From the NCBI RefSeq assembly GCF_022829285.1, contig NZ_JAKSYI010000060.1:1-64000 (forward strand): 64,000 nucleotides of DNA. Reading direction: 5' to 3'. A program made the position numbers and the translations under genes. The stretch comes from Methylobacterium sp. J-078 (GTDB lineage Bacteria > Pseudomonadota > Alphaproteobacteria > Rhizobiales > Beijerinckiaceae). Shown piece by piece: positions 52,750 to 62,072 of this stretch (positions are counted from its first letter, which is position 1; each line of letters begins with the position of its first letter). The notes below the pieces were generated by a model. It searched no databases. It was given only the letters and a program-made list of their open reading frames with translations, and had not been told where the DNA came from.

Positions 52750-54071
52750 TCGGGCCGTCCCCGCAGCAGGATCTCGATGCGGCGGTTCTCGGCGGCCTTC
52801 GGATCGGCCGGGTTGCGCGGCTGGCGGTCGGCGTAGCCCTCGATGCGCTCTAGGCGGGCATCCGCGACGCCGCCGCGCACGAGCATGTAGGAGGCCATCT
52901 GGGCGCGGGCCGAGGATAGGCGCCAGTTGTCATAGGTCTCCGACCGGAAGGGCCGCGCGTCGGTGTGGCCGCGCACGATGATGCGGCCGGGCCGATCCTT
53001 GAGGATGCGGGCGACCTGTTCCAGGGCACGCACCACCTTGGCCTGGGGCTCGGCCGAGCCCACGCCGAACATGCTGAAGTTCACCTCGTCGGTGAGGCTG
53101 ATGAGGATTCCCTCGCCGGTGCGCCGAACTTCGGCGCGCGGCGCGGGTGCGCCCTGCACCGGCAGCACCCGGGCGATCTCGGCCTTGATCTCGGCCATCG
53201 CGGCGGTCTCGGCCGCGTCGGCGGCCTGCCTCGCTTCCAGCGCCGCTTTCTCCTCGGCGGCCTTCGCCTCGGCCAGCTTGGCTTCGGCAGGTCGCGCCTC
53301 GGGGACCTTGGGCGTGACGGTGCTGGCCGGCGCGGCGGGTTTCGGCGTCAGCTTCGGGGCCAGAAGTTTCGGGTCGATCTCGTCGGCCACGGCCGAGGCG
53401 ACCTTGATCGTCGCCGGCTTCGCGGGCGTGGCCGCGCGGACGTCGGGACGCGCCTCCTGCGGCAGGGGCGTGACCGTGCCGGTGGCGCCGGCCCGCTCGG
53501 TGCGCGTCTTGGCCAGGGGCGCGACCTGCCAGTAAAGCGGGTCGAAGGGGTCGCGCGCGGCCTCGCCGCCCTTGATGCCGGGCTCGCCCGATTCCGTCAC
53601 CACGGCGTCGGCGGAGGCGACCTCCGGACCCGGCTCGGCCTCGGCCGCGAGCTTGGCCAGCACCGCGTAGGGGTCCTGGAACAGCGCCGCCTCGCGGGCG
53701 CGGCTGCCGGGCGGCCCGGAGGCCCCCTTGCCCTCGGATTTGCCGTCGCCCTTGCCGTCGCCCTCGCCCTCGCCCTTGCCGGCCTCGGGCTTGCCCTCCT
53801 CGGGTGTCGGCTCGCCGGGCTTGTTCTGCGGGTCGCGCAGGCCCTTGCGGTCGAAGGTGACGTCGGCGAGCTTCACCGGGTTGAAGTACTCGGCGATGGC
53901 CGTCTTCGTCTCCTTGGTGGTGGAGCCGATCAGCCACAGCACCAGGAACAGCGCCATCATCGCGGTCATGAAGTCGGCGAGCGCGATCTTCCAGGCGCCG
54001 CCGTGGTGACCGTCCTCGTGGTCGCCGTGGCGTTTGATGATGATGATCTCGTGGTGGGATTCGTCCGCCAT
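52746..54071 (-). CDS. motB: flagellar motor stator protein MotB
   Basis: The 441-residue protein has a short cytoplasmic tail rich in His and Asp, one helix with the proton-relay Asp33 (ALADFMTAMMALFLVLWLIGS) and a plug segment. A very long Ala/Pro/Lys-rich periplasmic linker (about 60-300) follows, then a C-terminal OmpA-like peptidoglycan-binding domain (GRIIVRGHTDARPFRSETYDNWRLSSARAQ). The extended linker is typical of rhizobial MotB, which cooperates with MotC. It is coupled to motC. Confidence 0.94.
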   Translation of the reverse strand: MADESHHEIIIIKRHGDHEDGHHGGAWKIALADFMTAMMALFLVLWLIGSTTKETKTAIAEYFNPVKLADVTFDRKGLRDPQNKPGEPTPEEGKPEAGKGEGEGDGKGDGKSEGKGASGPPGSRAREAALFQDPYAVLAKLAAEAEPGPEVASADAVVTESGEPGIKGGEAARDPFDPLYWQVAPLAKTRTERAGATGTVTPLPQEARPDVRAATPAKPATIKVASAVADEIDPKLLAPKLTPKPAAPASTVTPKVPEARPAEAKLAEAKAAEEKAALEARQAADAAETAAMAEIKAEIARVLPVQGAPAPRAEVRRTGEGILISLTDEVNFSMFGVGSAEPQAKVVRALEQVARILKDRPGRIIVRGHTDARPFRSETYDNWRLSSARAQMASYMLVRGGVADARLERIEGYADRQPRNPADPKAAENRRIEILLRGRPE

Positions 54072-54074
54072 GGC

Positions 54075-54773
54075 TCAGGCTCCCCGGACCGCGTCCGTCA
54101 TCAGGCGGCCCCAGGCGCCGAGCTGGGTCTCGATCACGGTCTGGTCGGCCTGGGCCGTCACTTCGGCGGTGTCGGCGACCACGAGGTCCAGCGAGGCCTC
54201 AAAGGGCCCGAGCTTGCCCGCCACCGCCTCGAGGAGGTCGGCCGGGCCGCTCACCCGCACAGGGGCGCGGGCGTCGCCCAGGATGCGGGCGAGGCTCCGG
54301 GCGAGCTCGTCGACGGCCTGCCGCCGCAGGGCCTCGGTCAGGACCGGCACGAGGAGGTGCCCGACCCGGTCGGTCAGCCCGGCCCCGAGGGCCTGGAGCG
54401 CGTCGGCAAACCCCGACGCGAGACGGTCGCCCTCGTCCACGCACCAGGCCTGGCGCATCTCGGCGAGGCGCGCATCGTAATCGGCCTGCATGCAGGCGAG
54501 CACCGAGGCGGTCTCGGCCGCGGCTTCGGCCCGGCCGAGTTCGCGCCCGCGCTCCAGGCCTCGCGCCTCGGCGGCACGAAGCTGGGCCTCCCGGTCCTCC
54601 GGGGTCTCGGGCGGAGCGACGGGCTTGCGCAGGAGGGCCGCGAGCGCCTCCGCCGCGCGCGGCGCCGGCCGGGCGGCCGGGGCGAAGGCGCTCCCCCCGG
54701 TGGCGGGCGGGCGCGCCGGCGTCACGTCGTCGGAGAAGTCGGGCAGGAACCGAGCGATCGCGGCGGCCATCAC
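54075..54773 (-). CDS. fliH: FliH-like flagellar assembly protein
   Basis: The 232-residue protein has a Pro/Ala-rich N-terminus and a long central coiled coil (EDREAQLRAAEARGLERGRELGRAEAAAETASVLACMQADYDARLAEMRQ, about 60-110). A C-terminal domain resembles FliH/V-ATPase subunit E (LTEALRRQAVDELARSLARILGD). It would connect the export ATPase FliI, not in this window, with the C-ring. It overlaps fliF by 4 bp. Sequence conservation of FliH is low, so the name rests partly on position. Confidence 0.75.
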   Translation of the reverse strand: MMAAAIARFLPDFSDDVTPARPPATGGSAFAPAARPAPRAAEALAALLRKPVAPPETPEDREAQLRAAEARGLERGRELGRAEAAAETASVLACMQADYDARLAEMRQAWCVDEGDRLASGFADALQALGAGLTDRVGHLLVPVLTEALRRQAVDELARSLARILGDARAPVRVSGPADLLEAVAGKLGPFEASLDLVVADTAEVTAQADQTVIETQLGAWGRLMTDAVRGA

Positions 54774-56473
54774 GCGGCCTCACGCAGGAGCCAGCGCTTC
54801 AGGATCTCGGCGGCCTGGGCCTCGTCGGTCTCGATCATCTGCTCGAGTCTCTTCTGCGGCGAGCGGTTCAGCTTCTCGGTGAGGTCCTCGATCATGCTGG
54901 CGACCGGGCTCTGGCCGGGCGCCGCGAGGCTGGGCAGCGCGCCGCCCGCCAGGGCGTCCTGCGCCGGGGCACCGGGGCCGGCGAGCGCGGCGTTCGGTGT
55001 GCCCGCGGCCAGGGCCTGCGCCTCCGCCGCGGCGGCCAGCGCCCGCGCCTCCTCCTGCTGCGCGGCCGGGATCTCCAGGATGGCGCGCATGGCCGGGCGC
55101 AGGCCGAACCAGATCAGCAGGCCCGCCACCAGCAGGATGGTGCCGGCATTGATGAGGGTGGCCGACTGGCGCATCAGCACCTCGGTGAGGCTTAAAGGCG
55201 CCACCGGCTCCAGGGGCTGGCCGTCGTTGACGAAACCGACCGCCGCCACCTTCACGTTGTCGCCACGCTCCTTGTTGAAGCCGGCGGCCGAGCCGACGAG
55301 CTGCTCGATCTCGGCGACCTGGGCGTCGATGCCGGCCTTTCCGGCCTCCGGCCCGGCCAGGGACGCGAGGCGGGCACGGTTGACGAGGACCGCCACGGAG
55401 ATCTGGCGGATGTTGTAGCCGTCGCTCACCGTCTGGATGGTCTTGGAGGAGATCTCGTAGTTGGTGAGGTCCTCGCGCTTCTGGGTCTCGTTGCTGGCCG
55501 AGTCGTTGCCATCCGAGCGCGCACGCGGCTCGGGCAGGTTCGCTTGCGCCGTCGTCGGGCGCTGGGCGGCGCTGCGGTTCTGCGAGGTCTCGGTCTCGCG
55601 CACGGCCCGGGTGGAGCGCTCGACGCGCTGGTCGGGGTTGAAGATCGTCTCGTTCTGCACCGTCTTGTCGGTGTTCAGGCGCGCGGCGACGCTGACCTCG
55701 AAGTTCCCGACGCCGAGATAGGGGGTCAGGGTCCGGCGGATGTTGTCCTGGACCTCGTGCCCGATGGTCTTCTCCAGGGTCGCCATCTTGCCGGTCGGGA
55801 CGGCGGCCCCGTCGTCGCCCGAGAGCAGGAGCGCGCCGTCCGAGCCGATCACGGTGACCCGGTCGGGCTTCATGCCCGGCACCGCCGAGGCGACGAGGTG
55901 GCGGATCGACTGGGCGCCGCTGGCGTCGTCGGCCGGCTCGGTGCGTACCACCACGGAGGCGGAAGGCGGCTGCTGGTCGCGGCGGAACGAGCCGCGGTCG
56001 GGCAGCACGATGTGGACGCGGGCGGCCTTGACGCCCTTCATGCCCTGGATGGTGCGGGCGATCTCGCCCTCGAGGGCGCGCACCCGGGTCACCTCCTGCA
56101 TGAACGAGGTCATGCCGAGGGAACCGAGGTCGTTGAAGAGCTCGTAGCCGGACTTGGCGCTCTGGGGCAGGCCCTTCTCGGCCAGCAGCATGCGGGCGTT
56201 GGCGGTGTGGCCGTAGGCGACCAGCACGGCGGCGCCGTCCGCGCTGACGTCGAACGGGATGTTGGCGTCCTTCAGCACGCTGCCGATGCGCCCGACATCC
56301 TCTCGGCTCAGGCCCGTGTAGAGCGGCTCCTGGGCCGGGCGGCTGAGATAGTAGGCGCCGAGTCCCACGGCGAGGAAGACGACCACGCCGATGAGCGACA
56401 GGGCGGCGATGCGCCGGCCGCCGAGCGCGAGGATGTTGTTCCAGAGCCGTTCGGCGTGCTGAAGACCGGACAT
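54770..56473 (-). CDS. fliF: flagellar MS-ring protein FliF
   Basis: The 567-residue inner-membrane ring protein has an N-terminal TM helix (ALSLIGVVVFLAVGLGAYYLS) and ring-building motifs: YTGLSREDVGRIGSVLKDANIPFDV, EGEIARTIQGMKGVKAARVHIVLP and a large periplasmic region. A C-terminal TM helix (TLINAGTILLVAGLLIWFGLRP) precedes the cytoplasmic FliG-binding tail ending LNRSPQKRLEQMIETDEAQAAEILKRWL. Length is typical. Confidence 0.96.
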   Translation of the reverse strand: MSGLQHAERLWNNILALGGRRIAALSLIGVVVFLAVGLGAYYLSRPAQEPLYTGLSREDVGRIGSVLKDANIPFDVSADGAAVLVAYGHTANARMLLAEKGLPQSAKSGYELFNDLGSLGMTSFMQEVTRVRALEGEIARTIQGMKGVKAARVHIVLPDRGSFRRDQQPPSASVVVRTEPADDASGAQSIRHLVASAVPGMKPDRVTVIGSDGALLLSGDDGAAVPTGKMATLEKTIGHEVQDNIRRTLTPYLGVGNFEVSVAARLNTDKTVQNETIFNPDQRVERSTRAVRETETSQNRSAAQRPTTAQANLPEPRARSDGNDSASNETQKREDLTNYEISSKTIQTVSDGYNIRQISVAVLVNRARLASLAGPEAGKAGIDAQVAEIEQLVGSAAGFNKERGDNVKVAAVGFVNDGQPLEPVAPLSLTEVLMRQSATLINAGTILLVAGLLIWFGLRPAMRAILEIPAAQQEEARALAAAAEAQALAAGTPNAALAGPGAPAQDALAGGALPSLAAPGQSPVASMIEDLTEKLNRSPQKRLEQMIETDEAQAAEILKRWLLREAA

Positions 56474-56549
56474 TCGGTGGGCTGCTCCGCTTCGGGTCCG
56501 CGACCCGATCCGGTCCTCTCGCCCGCCAGCCTTGCGCGGAGATTGCGCC

Positions 56550-57323
56550 TCAGAAGAACGATCGCACCAGCCCGCCCACCAGCATGTTCCAGCCGTCGAT
56601 GAGGATGAAGAACAGCACCTTGAACGGCAGCGAGATCACGGTGGGCGGCAGCATCATCATGCCCATCGACATGATGACCGTGGAGACGATCATGTCGATG
56701 ACGAGGAAGGGCAGCGCGATCAGGAAGCCGATCTCGAAGCCGCGCCGCAGTTCCGAGATCATGAAGGCCGGGATGAGGATGCGCAGGTCGATCTTCTCGG
56801 ACCCCTCGGCCTTCGGAATGTTGCGGCTCGCCAGATCCGTGAAGGTCTGGAGGTCCTTGGGGCGCACGTGGCTCGCCATGAACTCGCGGAACGGCTCGAC
56901 GAGCTTGGGGATCGCCTCCTCCTCCGAGATGCGGTTCTCGGTGAGCGGCTTCAGACCCTCGTTCCAGGCCCGGTCGAAGGTCGGGGCCATGACGTAGAAC
57001 GTCATGAACAGCGAAAGACTGACGAGGAAGATGTTGGCCGGGGTGCTCTGGAGGCCGAGCCCGGAGCGCAGGAACGAGAACGCGATGGCAAAGCGCGTGA
57101 AGCTCGTCACCATCACAAGGAGGCCCGGCGCCAGCGAGAGCACGGTGAGCAGGGCCACGAGTTGCAGGATGCGCCCGCTCGCCGCCCCGTTGCCGGCCGG
57201 CAGCAGGGCGTCGAGGGCGGGGAGCCCCGTGGCGGATTGCGCGAGGGCCGGGCCCGCGAGGGTCAGGCTGGCGGCGAGGGCGAGGCCCGCGAGGGTAAGC
57301 CTGGAGAGAGTGAGCGCGGCCAT
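56550..57323 (-). CDS. fliP: flagellar export apparatus protein FliP
   Basis: The 257-residue protein is a core type III export gate component with a cleaved signal peptide (LTLAGLALAASLTLAGPALAQ) and four helices. The signature FSFLRSGLGLQSTPANIFLVSLSLFMTFYVMAPTFDRAW...IPAFMISELRRGFEIGFLIALPFLVIDMIVSTVIMSMGMMMLPP matches FliP. It lies 4 bp downstream of fliL and 76 bp upstream of fliF. Confidence 0.96.
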   Translation of the reverse strand: MAALTLSRLTLAGLALAASLTLAGPALAQSATGLPALDALLPAGNGAASGRILQLVALLTVLSLAPGLLVMVTSFTRFAIAFSFLRSGLGLQSTPANIFLVSLSLFMTFYVMAPTFDRAWNEGLKPLTENRISEEEAIPKLVEPFREFMASHVRPKDLQTFTDLASRNIPKAEGSEKIDLRILIPAFMISELRRGFEIGFLIALPFLVIDMIVSTVIMSMGMMMLPPTVISLPFKVLFFILIDGWNMLVGGLVRSFF

Positions 57324-57327
57324 GGGG

Positions 57328-57819
57328 CTACTGCACCACCAGCATCTCGACGATCAGCTCGCGCACCTGTCCCTTGGTGCGCAGGGCGACCCGCTCGTTG
57401 AGGTCCTCGCGCAGGTGCTGGAGGCCGCTGGCGCCCTCGATCTGCCGCAGGGTCACGGTGCGCAGGTAGGCCAGGATGTCGGCGCGGATCTCGGCCAGCG
57501 CCACGTCGGGGTTCGGCACGGCGCCGGCCGTGAACACCACGGAGGATTCGAGACGCACCCAGGCGTCCCGCGTGTCGGCGAGGTTGGTCACCACCGAGCC
57601 GACGCTGCGCAGCGCGAGGTCGCCGGTGTATTTCAACACCTTCACCGCCTTGTCCTCCTCGTCCTTCTTCTTGACGTCCACCGCCTTCTCGACGGTGGAC
57701 AGCAGATAGAGGCCGAGGCCGCCGCCGGTGCCGATGGCGACGAGGCTGGTGAGCGCGAGCGCCGCGATCCAGCCCTTGCCGCCCTTCTTCGGCTCGCTCG
57801 TATCGGTCTTGGCCGCCAT
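57328..57819 (-). CDS. fliL: flagellar basal-body protein FliL
   Basis: The 163-residue protein has one TM helix (GWIAALALTSLVAIGTGGGLGLYLLST) and a periplasmic stomatin-like domain ending LRTVTLRQIEGASGLQHLREDLNERVALRTKGQVRELIVEMLVVQ, the FliL signature. It encircles and supports stator units. It lies between flgH (23 bp) and fliP (4 bp). Confidence 0.92.
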   Translation of the reverse strand: MAAKTDTSEPKKGGKGWIAALALTSLVAIGTGGGLGLYLLSTVEKAVDVKKKDEEDKAVKVLKYTGDLALRSVGSVVTNLADTRDAWVRLESSVVFTAGAVPNPDVALAEIRADILAYLRTVTLRQIEGASGLQHLREDLNERVALRTKGQVRELIVEMLVVQ

Positions 57820-57842
57820 GGGTCGCGTCCTGCCTGCCGGTG

Positions 57843-58559
57843 CTAGAAGGGCGCCAGGGTCTCGAAGACCTGCTGGCCGAGGGTGGGTGCCTGCACGTCC
57901 GTGATGCGGCCGCGCCCGCCGTAGGAGATGCGCGCCTCGGCGATCTTGTCGTAGTCGATGGTGTTCTTGCGCGAGATGTCGCGCGGCCGGACGATGCCCG
58001 CGACGGTCAGCACGCGGACCTCGTTGTTCACCCGCACCTCCTGCGAGCCGCTGATGACGACGTTGCCGTTGGGCATCTGCTCGGTGACGATGGCGGCGAC
58101 CTGGAGCCGCAGCACCTCGGAGCGGTCGATGTTGCCCGCCCCCTTGGTCTCGGTGCCCGAGCGGATGCCGGTATCCGCGGTGGCCGAATCCTTCAGCCCC
58201 GAGACGCCGTAGCCGAAATCGAAGCCGAGGCTCGACTTCTGGCTGCGCGAGCGGTCGCTCGAATTGCCGAACTGCGCCTTGTCGTCGATGAGGATCGAGA
58301 CCGTGATCACGTCGCCGACGTTGCGGGCGCGCGGGTCCTGGAACATCTCGGCGCTGCCCGGCGCCCAGGTCGAGTGATAGCTGCGCGGCCCCAGGGCGCC
58401 GTAGGCGGTCGGCAGGGCCTCGCGCGGCGGCTGCAGGCCGGTGCCGATCGGGGTGAGCAGCGGGGGCTGGCCCATCCGGTCGAGGGAGGAATTGCAGGCG
58501 GCCAGGGACGGCGCGACGAGTGCCGCGAGGAGGCCGGCCCGGAGGGTCTTGAGGGACAT
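57843..58559 (-). CDS. flgH: flagellar L-ring protein FlgH
   Basis: The 238-residue outer-membrane lipoprotein has lipobox LAAC (Cys22). It contains the L-ring signatures YHSTWAPGSAEMFQDPRARNVGDVITVSILIDDKAQFGNSSDRSRSQKSS and LRLQVAAIVTEQMPNGNVVISGSQEVRVNNEVRVLTVAGIVRPRDIS. It shares one base with the upstream motE stop (TGATG). Confidence 0.96.
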   Translation of the reverse strand: MSLKTLRAGLLAALVAPSLAACNSSLDRMGQPPLLTPIGTGLQPPREALPTAYGALGPRSYHSTWAPGSAEMFQDPRARNVGDVITVSILIDDKAQFGNSSDRSRSQKSSLGFDFGYGVSGLKDSATADTGIRSGTETKGAGNIDRSEVLRLQVAAIVTEQMPNGNVVISGSQEVRVNNEVRVLTVAGIVRPRDISRKNTIDYDKIAEARISYGGRGRITDVQAPTLGQQVFETLAPF

Positions 58560-59488
58560 CAGGATTTCTCGCTCTCGCGGGCTCGTTTGCCCAGCTCGGT
58601 CATCATGCGGGCCAGCTGCGCGGCGCGCGCGGCCTCCATCTCGCTCAGGATCGCGCTGGCGGTGCGGGCATTGAGCTTAGTCAGGATCGCGGCGGCCGAT
58701 TCGTCGGGCATGTTGGCGAGTTGCAGCGCCGCCGCGTCCGCCCGCATCTTGGTGTAGATCGCCACCACCCCCTCGTCGGCCTTGGCCAGGAAGGCGTTGC
58801 GGCGGGCGAGCCAGCTCTCGTACTCGGCCCGCTTGGCCTCGAGCTTGGCGATGCGCTCCTCGACCTGGCGCTCCAGGGTCGCGAGCTGCTCCTTCTGCCA
58901 GGCGAAGCGGGCATCGGCGGCGGCATCCGCGATGCTGGCGCAGTAGGCGGGAGGCTTCACCGCCGCCTTGACCGGCTCGGGGGCCGGCTCCGGCAGCCGG
59001 ACCTCGGCCACCTGAACCGTCTCGATGGGTTTCGTCGCCTCGGCCCGGGGCTCGATCGCACCCGTGGTTTCGGGGGCCTTGGTGTCCACGAGCTTGACCG
59101 CGACGGACAGCTTCGGTGCCGGTGGCTTCGGCGCGGCGTTCTTGGGAAGCGGACCGGGATTCATCCCCGACACGGTCGGCGTGCCCGACACAGGCGGCTT
59201 GCTGGAAACGGTCGGATTGCCCGGAGCGACGGGCTCGCTCGGATCGATGGATCGGGTCGCGACGATCGGCTTGCCCGGAATGCTCGGCTTGCCCGTATCC
59301 GAAAGCCCCTCCCCCTCGAAGGCGCGCGCCGGGCCGAACCCGAGCGAGGCGCCCGCCAGAACCGCGAGGAACAGGAGAACCCGCAGCGCCATCAGGGCGA
59401 GGGCGCGCATGGGATGCGCCGGCGCCGGAAGCCCGACGATCAACCGGGCCGGATCGAAGTGCCGACTGAAGTCGTTCGCCTGCCTCAT
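58559..59488 (-). CDS. motE: MotE-like flagellar motility protein
   Basis: The 309-residue exported protein matches the rhizobial MotE/MgtE_N-like group. A membrane-proximal N-terminus (LMALRVLLFLAVLAGASLGF) leads into a low-complexity periplasmic segment with repeated PGxP(T/V) units (about 50-110). A coiled coil follows (WQKEQLATLERQVEERIAKLEAKRAEYESWLARR), then VAIYTKMRADAAALQLANMPDESAAAILTKLNARTASAILSEM. In Sinorhizobium MotE is a chaperone for MotC. It overlaps flgI by 4 bp. Confidence 0.85.
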   Translation of the reverse strand: MRQANDFSRHFDPARLIVGLPAPAHPMRALALMALRVLLFLAVLAGASLGFGPARAFEGEGLSDTGKPSIPGKPIVATRSIDPSEPVAPGNPTVSSKPPVSGTPTVSGMNPGPLPKNAAPKPPAPKLSVAVKLVDTKAPETTGAIEPRAEATKPIETVQVAEVRLPEPAPEPVKAAVKPPAYCASIADAAADARFAWQKEQLATLERQVEERIAKLEAKRAEYESWLARRNAFLAKADEGVVAIYTKMRADAAALQLANMPDESAAAILTKLNARTASAILSEMEAARAAQLARMMTELGKRARESEKS

Positions 59489-60588
59489 TGCACCACGAGC
59501 TCCGCCTGAAGCGCGCCCGAGGTCTTCACGGCCTGCAGGATCGCGATGATGTCGCTGGGCTTGAGGCCGACATTGTTGAGGCCGCGCACCAGGGTCTGGA
59601 GGTCGGAGCCGCCGATGATCGCCATGCGGCCGGACTGCTCGTTGATCGCCACTTCGGTGCGCGGCACCACCGCGGTCTGGCCGTTGGAGAACGGGGCGGG
59701 CTGCGAAACCTCGGGGGCCTCCGTCACCCGCACGGTGAGGTTGCCGTGGGTGACCGCCACCGTGGAGATCTGGACGTTGCGGCCGATCACGACCGTGCCG
59801 GTGCGCTGATCGACGACCACGCGGGCCGGCGTGTCGGGATTGACGGTGAGGTCGCCGATCTCGGCCACGAACCGGGTCTGGGCGATGTTGCTCGGCCGCA
59901 TCAACGCGATGGCGCGCTGGTCGCGCGGGGCGGCCACCCGGCGGCCGAAGCGGGCCAGCGCATAGGCGTTGATGGCATCCGCCACCATGGTGGCGGTCTT
60001 GAAGTCCGGGTTCTTCAACTCGAAGACCAGTTCGGGCAGGTCGCGGAAGGTGCCCGGGACCTCGCGCTCGATCAGGGCGCCGTTGGGAATGCGCCCGGCG
60101 GTGGGCACGCCCTGGGTGATGCTCTCGGCCTGGCCGGAGACGACGAAGCCCGAGACCGCCAGCGGCCCTTGCGCCGCGGCATAGGTCAGGCCGTCGCCGC
60201 CCATCAGGGGCGTCATCAGCAGGGTGCCGCCCTTCAGCGAGGTGGCGTCGCCCAGCGAGGTGACGGTGACGTCGATGCGCGTGCCGGTCCCGGTATAGGG
60301 CGGCAGGTCGGCGGTCACCATCACGGCGGCGACGTTGCGGGTGCGCAGGCGGGCGTCGCGCACGTTGATGCCCATGCGGTCGAGCATCGATTGCAGGGAC
60401 TGCTCGGTGAATTGCGCATTGCGCAGGGTGTCGCCGGAGCCCTGGAGGCCGGTGACGAGGCCGTAGCCCACGAGCTGGTTGTCGCGCACGCCCTTGAGGG
60501 TGGCGATGTCCTTGATCCGCGTGCCGGCCAGCGCGGGCATCGGGAGCGCGAGGAGGAGCGCCGCGAGGATCGCCAGGATGCGGCGCAT
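59485..60588 (-). CDS. flgI: flagellar P-ring protein FlgI
   Basis: The 367-residue periplasmic protein has a signal peptide (ILAILAALLLALPMPALAGT) and P-ring signatures: RIKDIATLKGVRDNQLVGYGLVTGLQGSGD, MLDRMGINV, TRNVAAVMVTADLPPYTGTGTRIDVTVTSLGDATSLKGGTLLMTPL and the C-terminal LVRGLNNVGLKPSDIIAILQAVK. It overlaps flgA by one base. Length is typical. Confidence 0.97.
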   Translation of the reverse strand: MRRILAILAALLLALPMPALAGTRIKDIATLKGVRDNQLVGYGLVTGLQGSGDTLRNAQFTEQSLQSMLDRMGINVRDARLRTRNVAAVMVTADLPPYTGTGTRIDVTVTSLGDATSLKGGTLLMTPLMGGDGLTYAAAQGPLAVSGFVVSGQAESITQGVPTAGRIPNGALIEREVPGTFRDLPELVFELKNPDFKTATMVADAINAYALARFGRRVAAPRDQRAIALMRPSNIAQTRFVAEIGDLTVNPDTPARVVVDQRTGTVVIGRNVQISTVAVTHGNLTVRVTEAPEVSQPAPFSNGQTAVVPRTEVAINEQSGRMAIIGGSDLQTLVRGLNNVGLKPSDIIAILQAVKTSGALQAELVVQ

Positions 60589-61061
60589 CAGCGGTCCCCG
60601 GTCCGGATTCGGCCGTCCGCCATGACGGTGCCCAGCACGATGCGGTTCGTGTCCGTGTTGCGCACGCGGATCACGTCGCCGAGGCCGCCGTTCTGGAGGG
60701 GCGCGCCGACGGCGGTGATGAGCAGGCCCTGCTCCTCGAACACGATCTGGGTCGGGGTGCCCCGGCTGACGAGGCGCGGGTCGTCGATGGCGTTGACCGG
60801 CACGGGCTCGCCCGGCAGCAGCATCCGGCGCGCGACCCGGCCCGTGATGGCGAGCGGCGCGTCGATGACGGCGGTACGCGCCTTGAAGGTCTCCGGATAG
60901 GCCTGCATCCGCAGCATCGATTCCCGGATCGTGTCGCCGGGATAGATCGTCACCGTCGGCACGGGCAGCATGATCTCGGCGGCCGCGACCGGAGCGGCGG
61001 CGAGCGCGAGGCCGAAGGCCAGGATCGCGACGGGCAGGCGGGTGAGTGTGGGAAGACCCAT
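60588..61061 (-). CDS. flgA: P-ring assembly chaperone FlgA
   Basis: The 157-residue protein has a signal peptide (LPVAILAFGLALAAAPVAAAE) and one SAF-type domain: LRMQAYPETFKARTAVIDAPLAITGRVARRMLLPGEPVPVNAIDDPRLVSRGTPTQIVFEEQGLLITAVGAPLQNGGLGDVIRVRNTDTNRIVLGTV. This is the short FlgA form of alphaproteobacteria. It escorts FlgI in the periplasm. Confidence 0.92.
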   Translation of the reverse strand: MGLPTLTRLPVAILAFGLALAAAPVAAAEIMLPVPTVTIYPGDTIRESMLRMQAYPETFKARTAVIDAPLAITGRVARRMLLPGEPVPVNAIDDPRLVSRGTPTQIVFEEQGLLITAVGAPLQNGGLGDVIRVRNTDTNRIVLGTVMADGRIRTGDR

Positions 61062-61115
61062 GGGGTGTGGTCGCGCCCTTGAAGGAAGCCCGGACGGGCG
61101 ACCGCCGGCTCCGGC

Positions 61116-61134
61116 GGGAGGCGTCGTGCCTCCC
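61116..61134 (-). terminator. small hairpin between flgG and flgA
   Basis: A 7-bp perfect stem (GGGAGGC / GCCTCCC) with a 5-base loop lies in the 133-bp gap. It has no T-run and more likely marks an mRNA processing or stability element than a terminator. Confidence 0.35.
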
Positions 61135-61194
61135 GTCGCGACCGCGCGGATGTGGGATTCGGATCGGTCTGGGACAGGCGTCTACGGGGCGGGC

Positions 61195-61983
61195 TTACCG
61201 GATCCCCTTGGAGACCGTGCCCGCCATCTCGTCGGCGGCCTGGATCACCTTCGAGTTCATCTCGAAGGCGCGCTGGGCCGTGATCATGTTGGTGATCTCC
61301 TTGACGGGATCGACGTTCGAGCTTTCCAGGTAACCCTGCTGCAGCTTCCCGAAGCTCGGGTCGCCGGGCACGCCGGTGACGGGCGCGCCGGAGGCGGCGG
61401 TCTCGCGGTAGAGGCCGTTGCCAAGGGGCTCCAGGCCGGAATCGTTGGCGAAGTTGGCGAGCGTGATCTGGCCGAGGTTCTGCGCCTGGACCTGACCGTC
61501 GATCTTGGCGAAGACCTGACCCGACTGGTTGATCACCACGTCGACGGCGCCGTTGGGAATGAGGATCGCCGGATCGAGGGCGTAGCCCTCCAGGGTCACG
61601 ATCTGGCCGGTGTTGTTGCGGTTGAACGAGCCGGCGCGGGTGTAGTTGATCTCGCCGTTCGGGTTGGTGATCTGGAAGTAGCCCCGGCCGTTCACCGCCA
61701 CGTCGAGCTGGTTCGAGGTGTTGGCCAGCGGTCCCTGGCGGTGCAGGTTGCGGATGGCGGCAGTGCGCACGCCGAGGCCGAGCATCGCGCCCTCGGGCAC
61801 CGGCTCCTGGCCGGCCTGGTTCGGCACGCCCTGCTGGCGTTCGGCCTGGTAGAGCAGGTCGGTGAACTCGGCCCGCGCGCCCTTGAACCCGGTGGTGTTC
61901 AGGTTGGCGATGTTGTTGGCGATGACCTCAAGGTTCATCTGCTGGGCGTTCATGCCCGTGGCCGCGATGGCGAGCGCTCTCAT
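61195..61983 (-). CDS. flgG: flagellar distal rod protein FlgG
   Basis: The 262-residue axial protein starts [46 protein letters not shown], with the flagellar rod motif [12 protein letters not shown]. It contains [36 protein letters not shown] and ends [25 protein letters not shown]. Both coiled-coil ends are conserved. Length is typical. Confidence 0.97.
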   Translation of the reverse strand: MRALAIAATGMNAQQMNLEVIANNIANLNTTGFKGARAEFTDLLYQAERQQGVPNQAGQEPVPEGAMLGLGVRTAAIRNLHRQGPLANTSNQLDVAVNGRGYFQITNPNGEINYTRAGSFNRNNTGQIVTLEGYALDPAILIPNGAVDVVINQSGQVFAKIDGQVQAQNLGQITLANFANDSGLEPLGNGLYRETAASGAPVTGVPGDPSFGKLQQGYLESSNVDPVKEITNMITAQRAFEMNSKVIQAADEMAGTVSKGIR

Positions 61984-62030
61984 GTCTTCACGGTTCCGTC
62001 GTGGCGATGCGGCGAGGACGTTGGGTCATC

Positions 62031-62072
62031 AGATCGGCAGATGGTCAGATCGGCAGATGGTCAGATCGGCAT
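62031..62072. repeat. 16-bp tandem repeat at the fliE 3' end
   Basis: The unit AGATCGGCAGATGGTC occurs twice (62031-62046 and 62047-62062), followed by a partial third copy AGATCGGCAT inside the fliE coding end. The fliE stop lies at the boundary. The pattern looks like recent duplication of the fliE terminal codons. It adds in-frame alternative stop contexts but leaves FliE itself intact. Confidence 0.75.

Noticed and set aside
52965..55418. A plus-strand frame of about 817 codons opposite motB, fliH and fliF
   Set aside because: Antisense to three well-supported flagellar genes; no recognisable domain.
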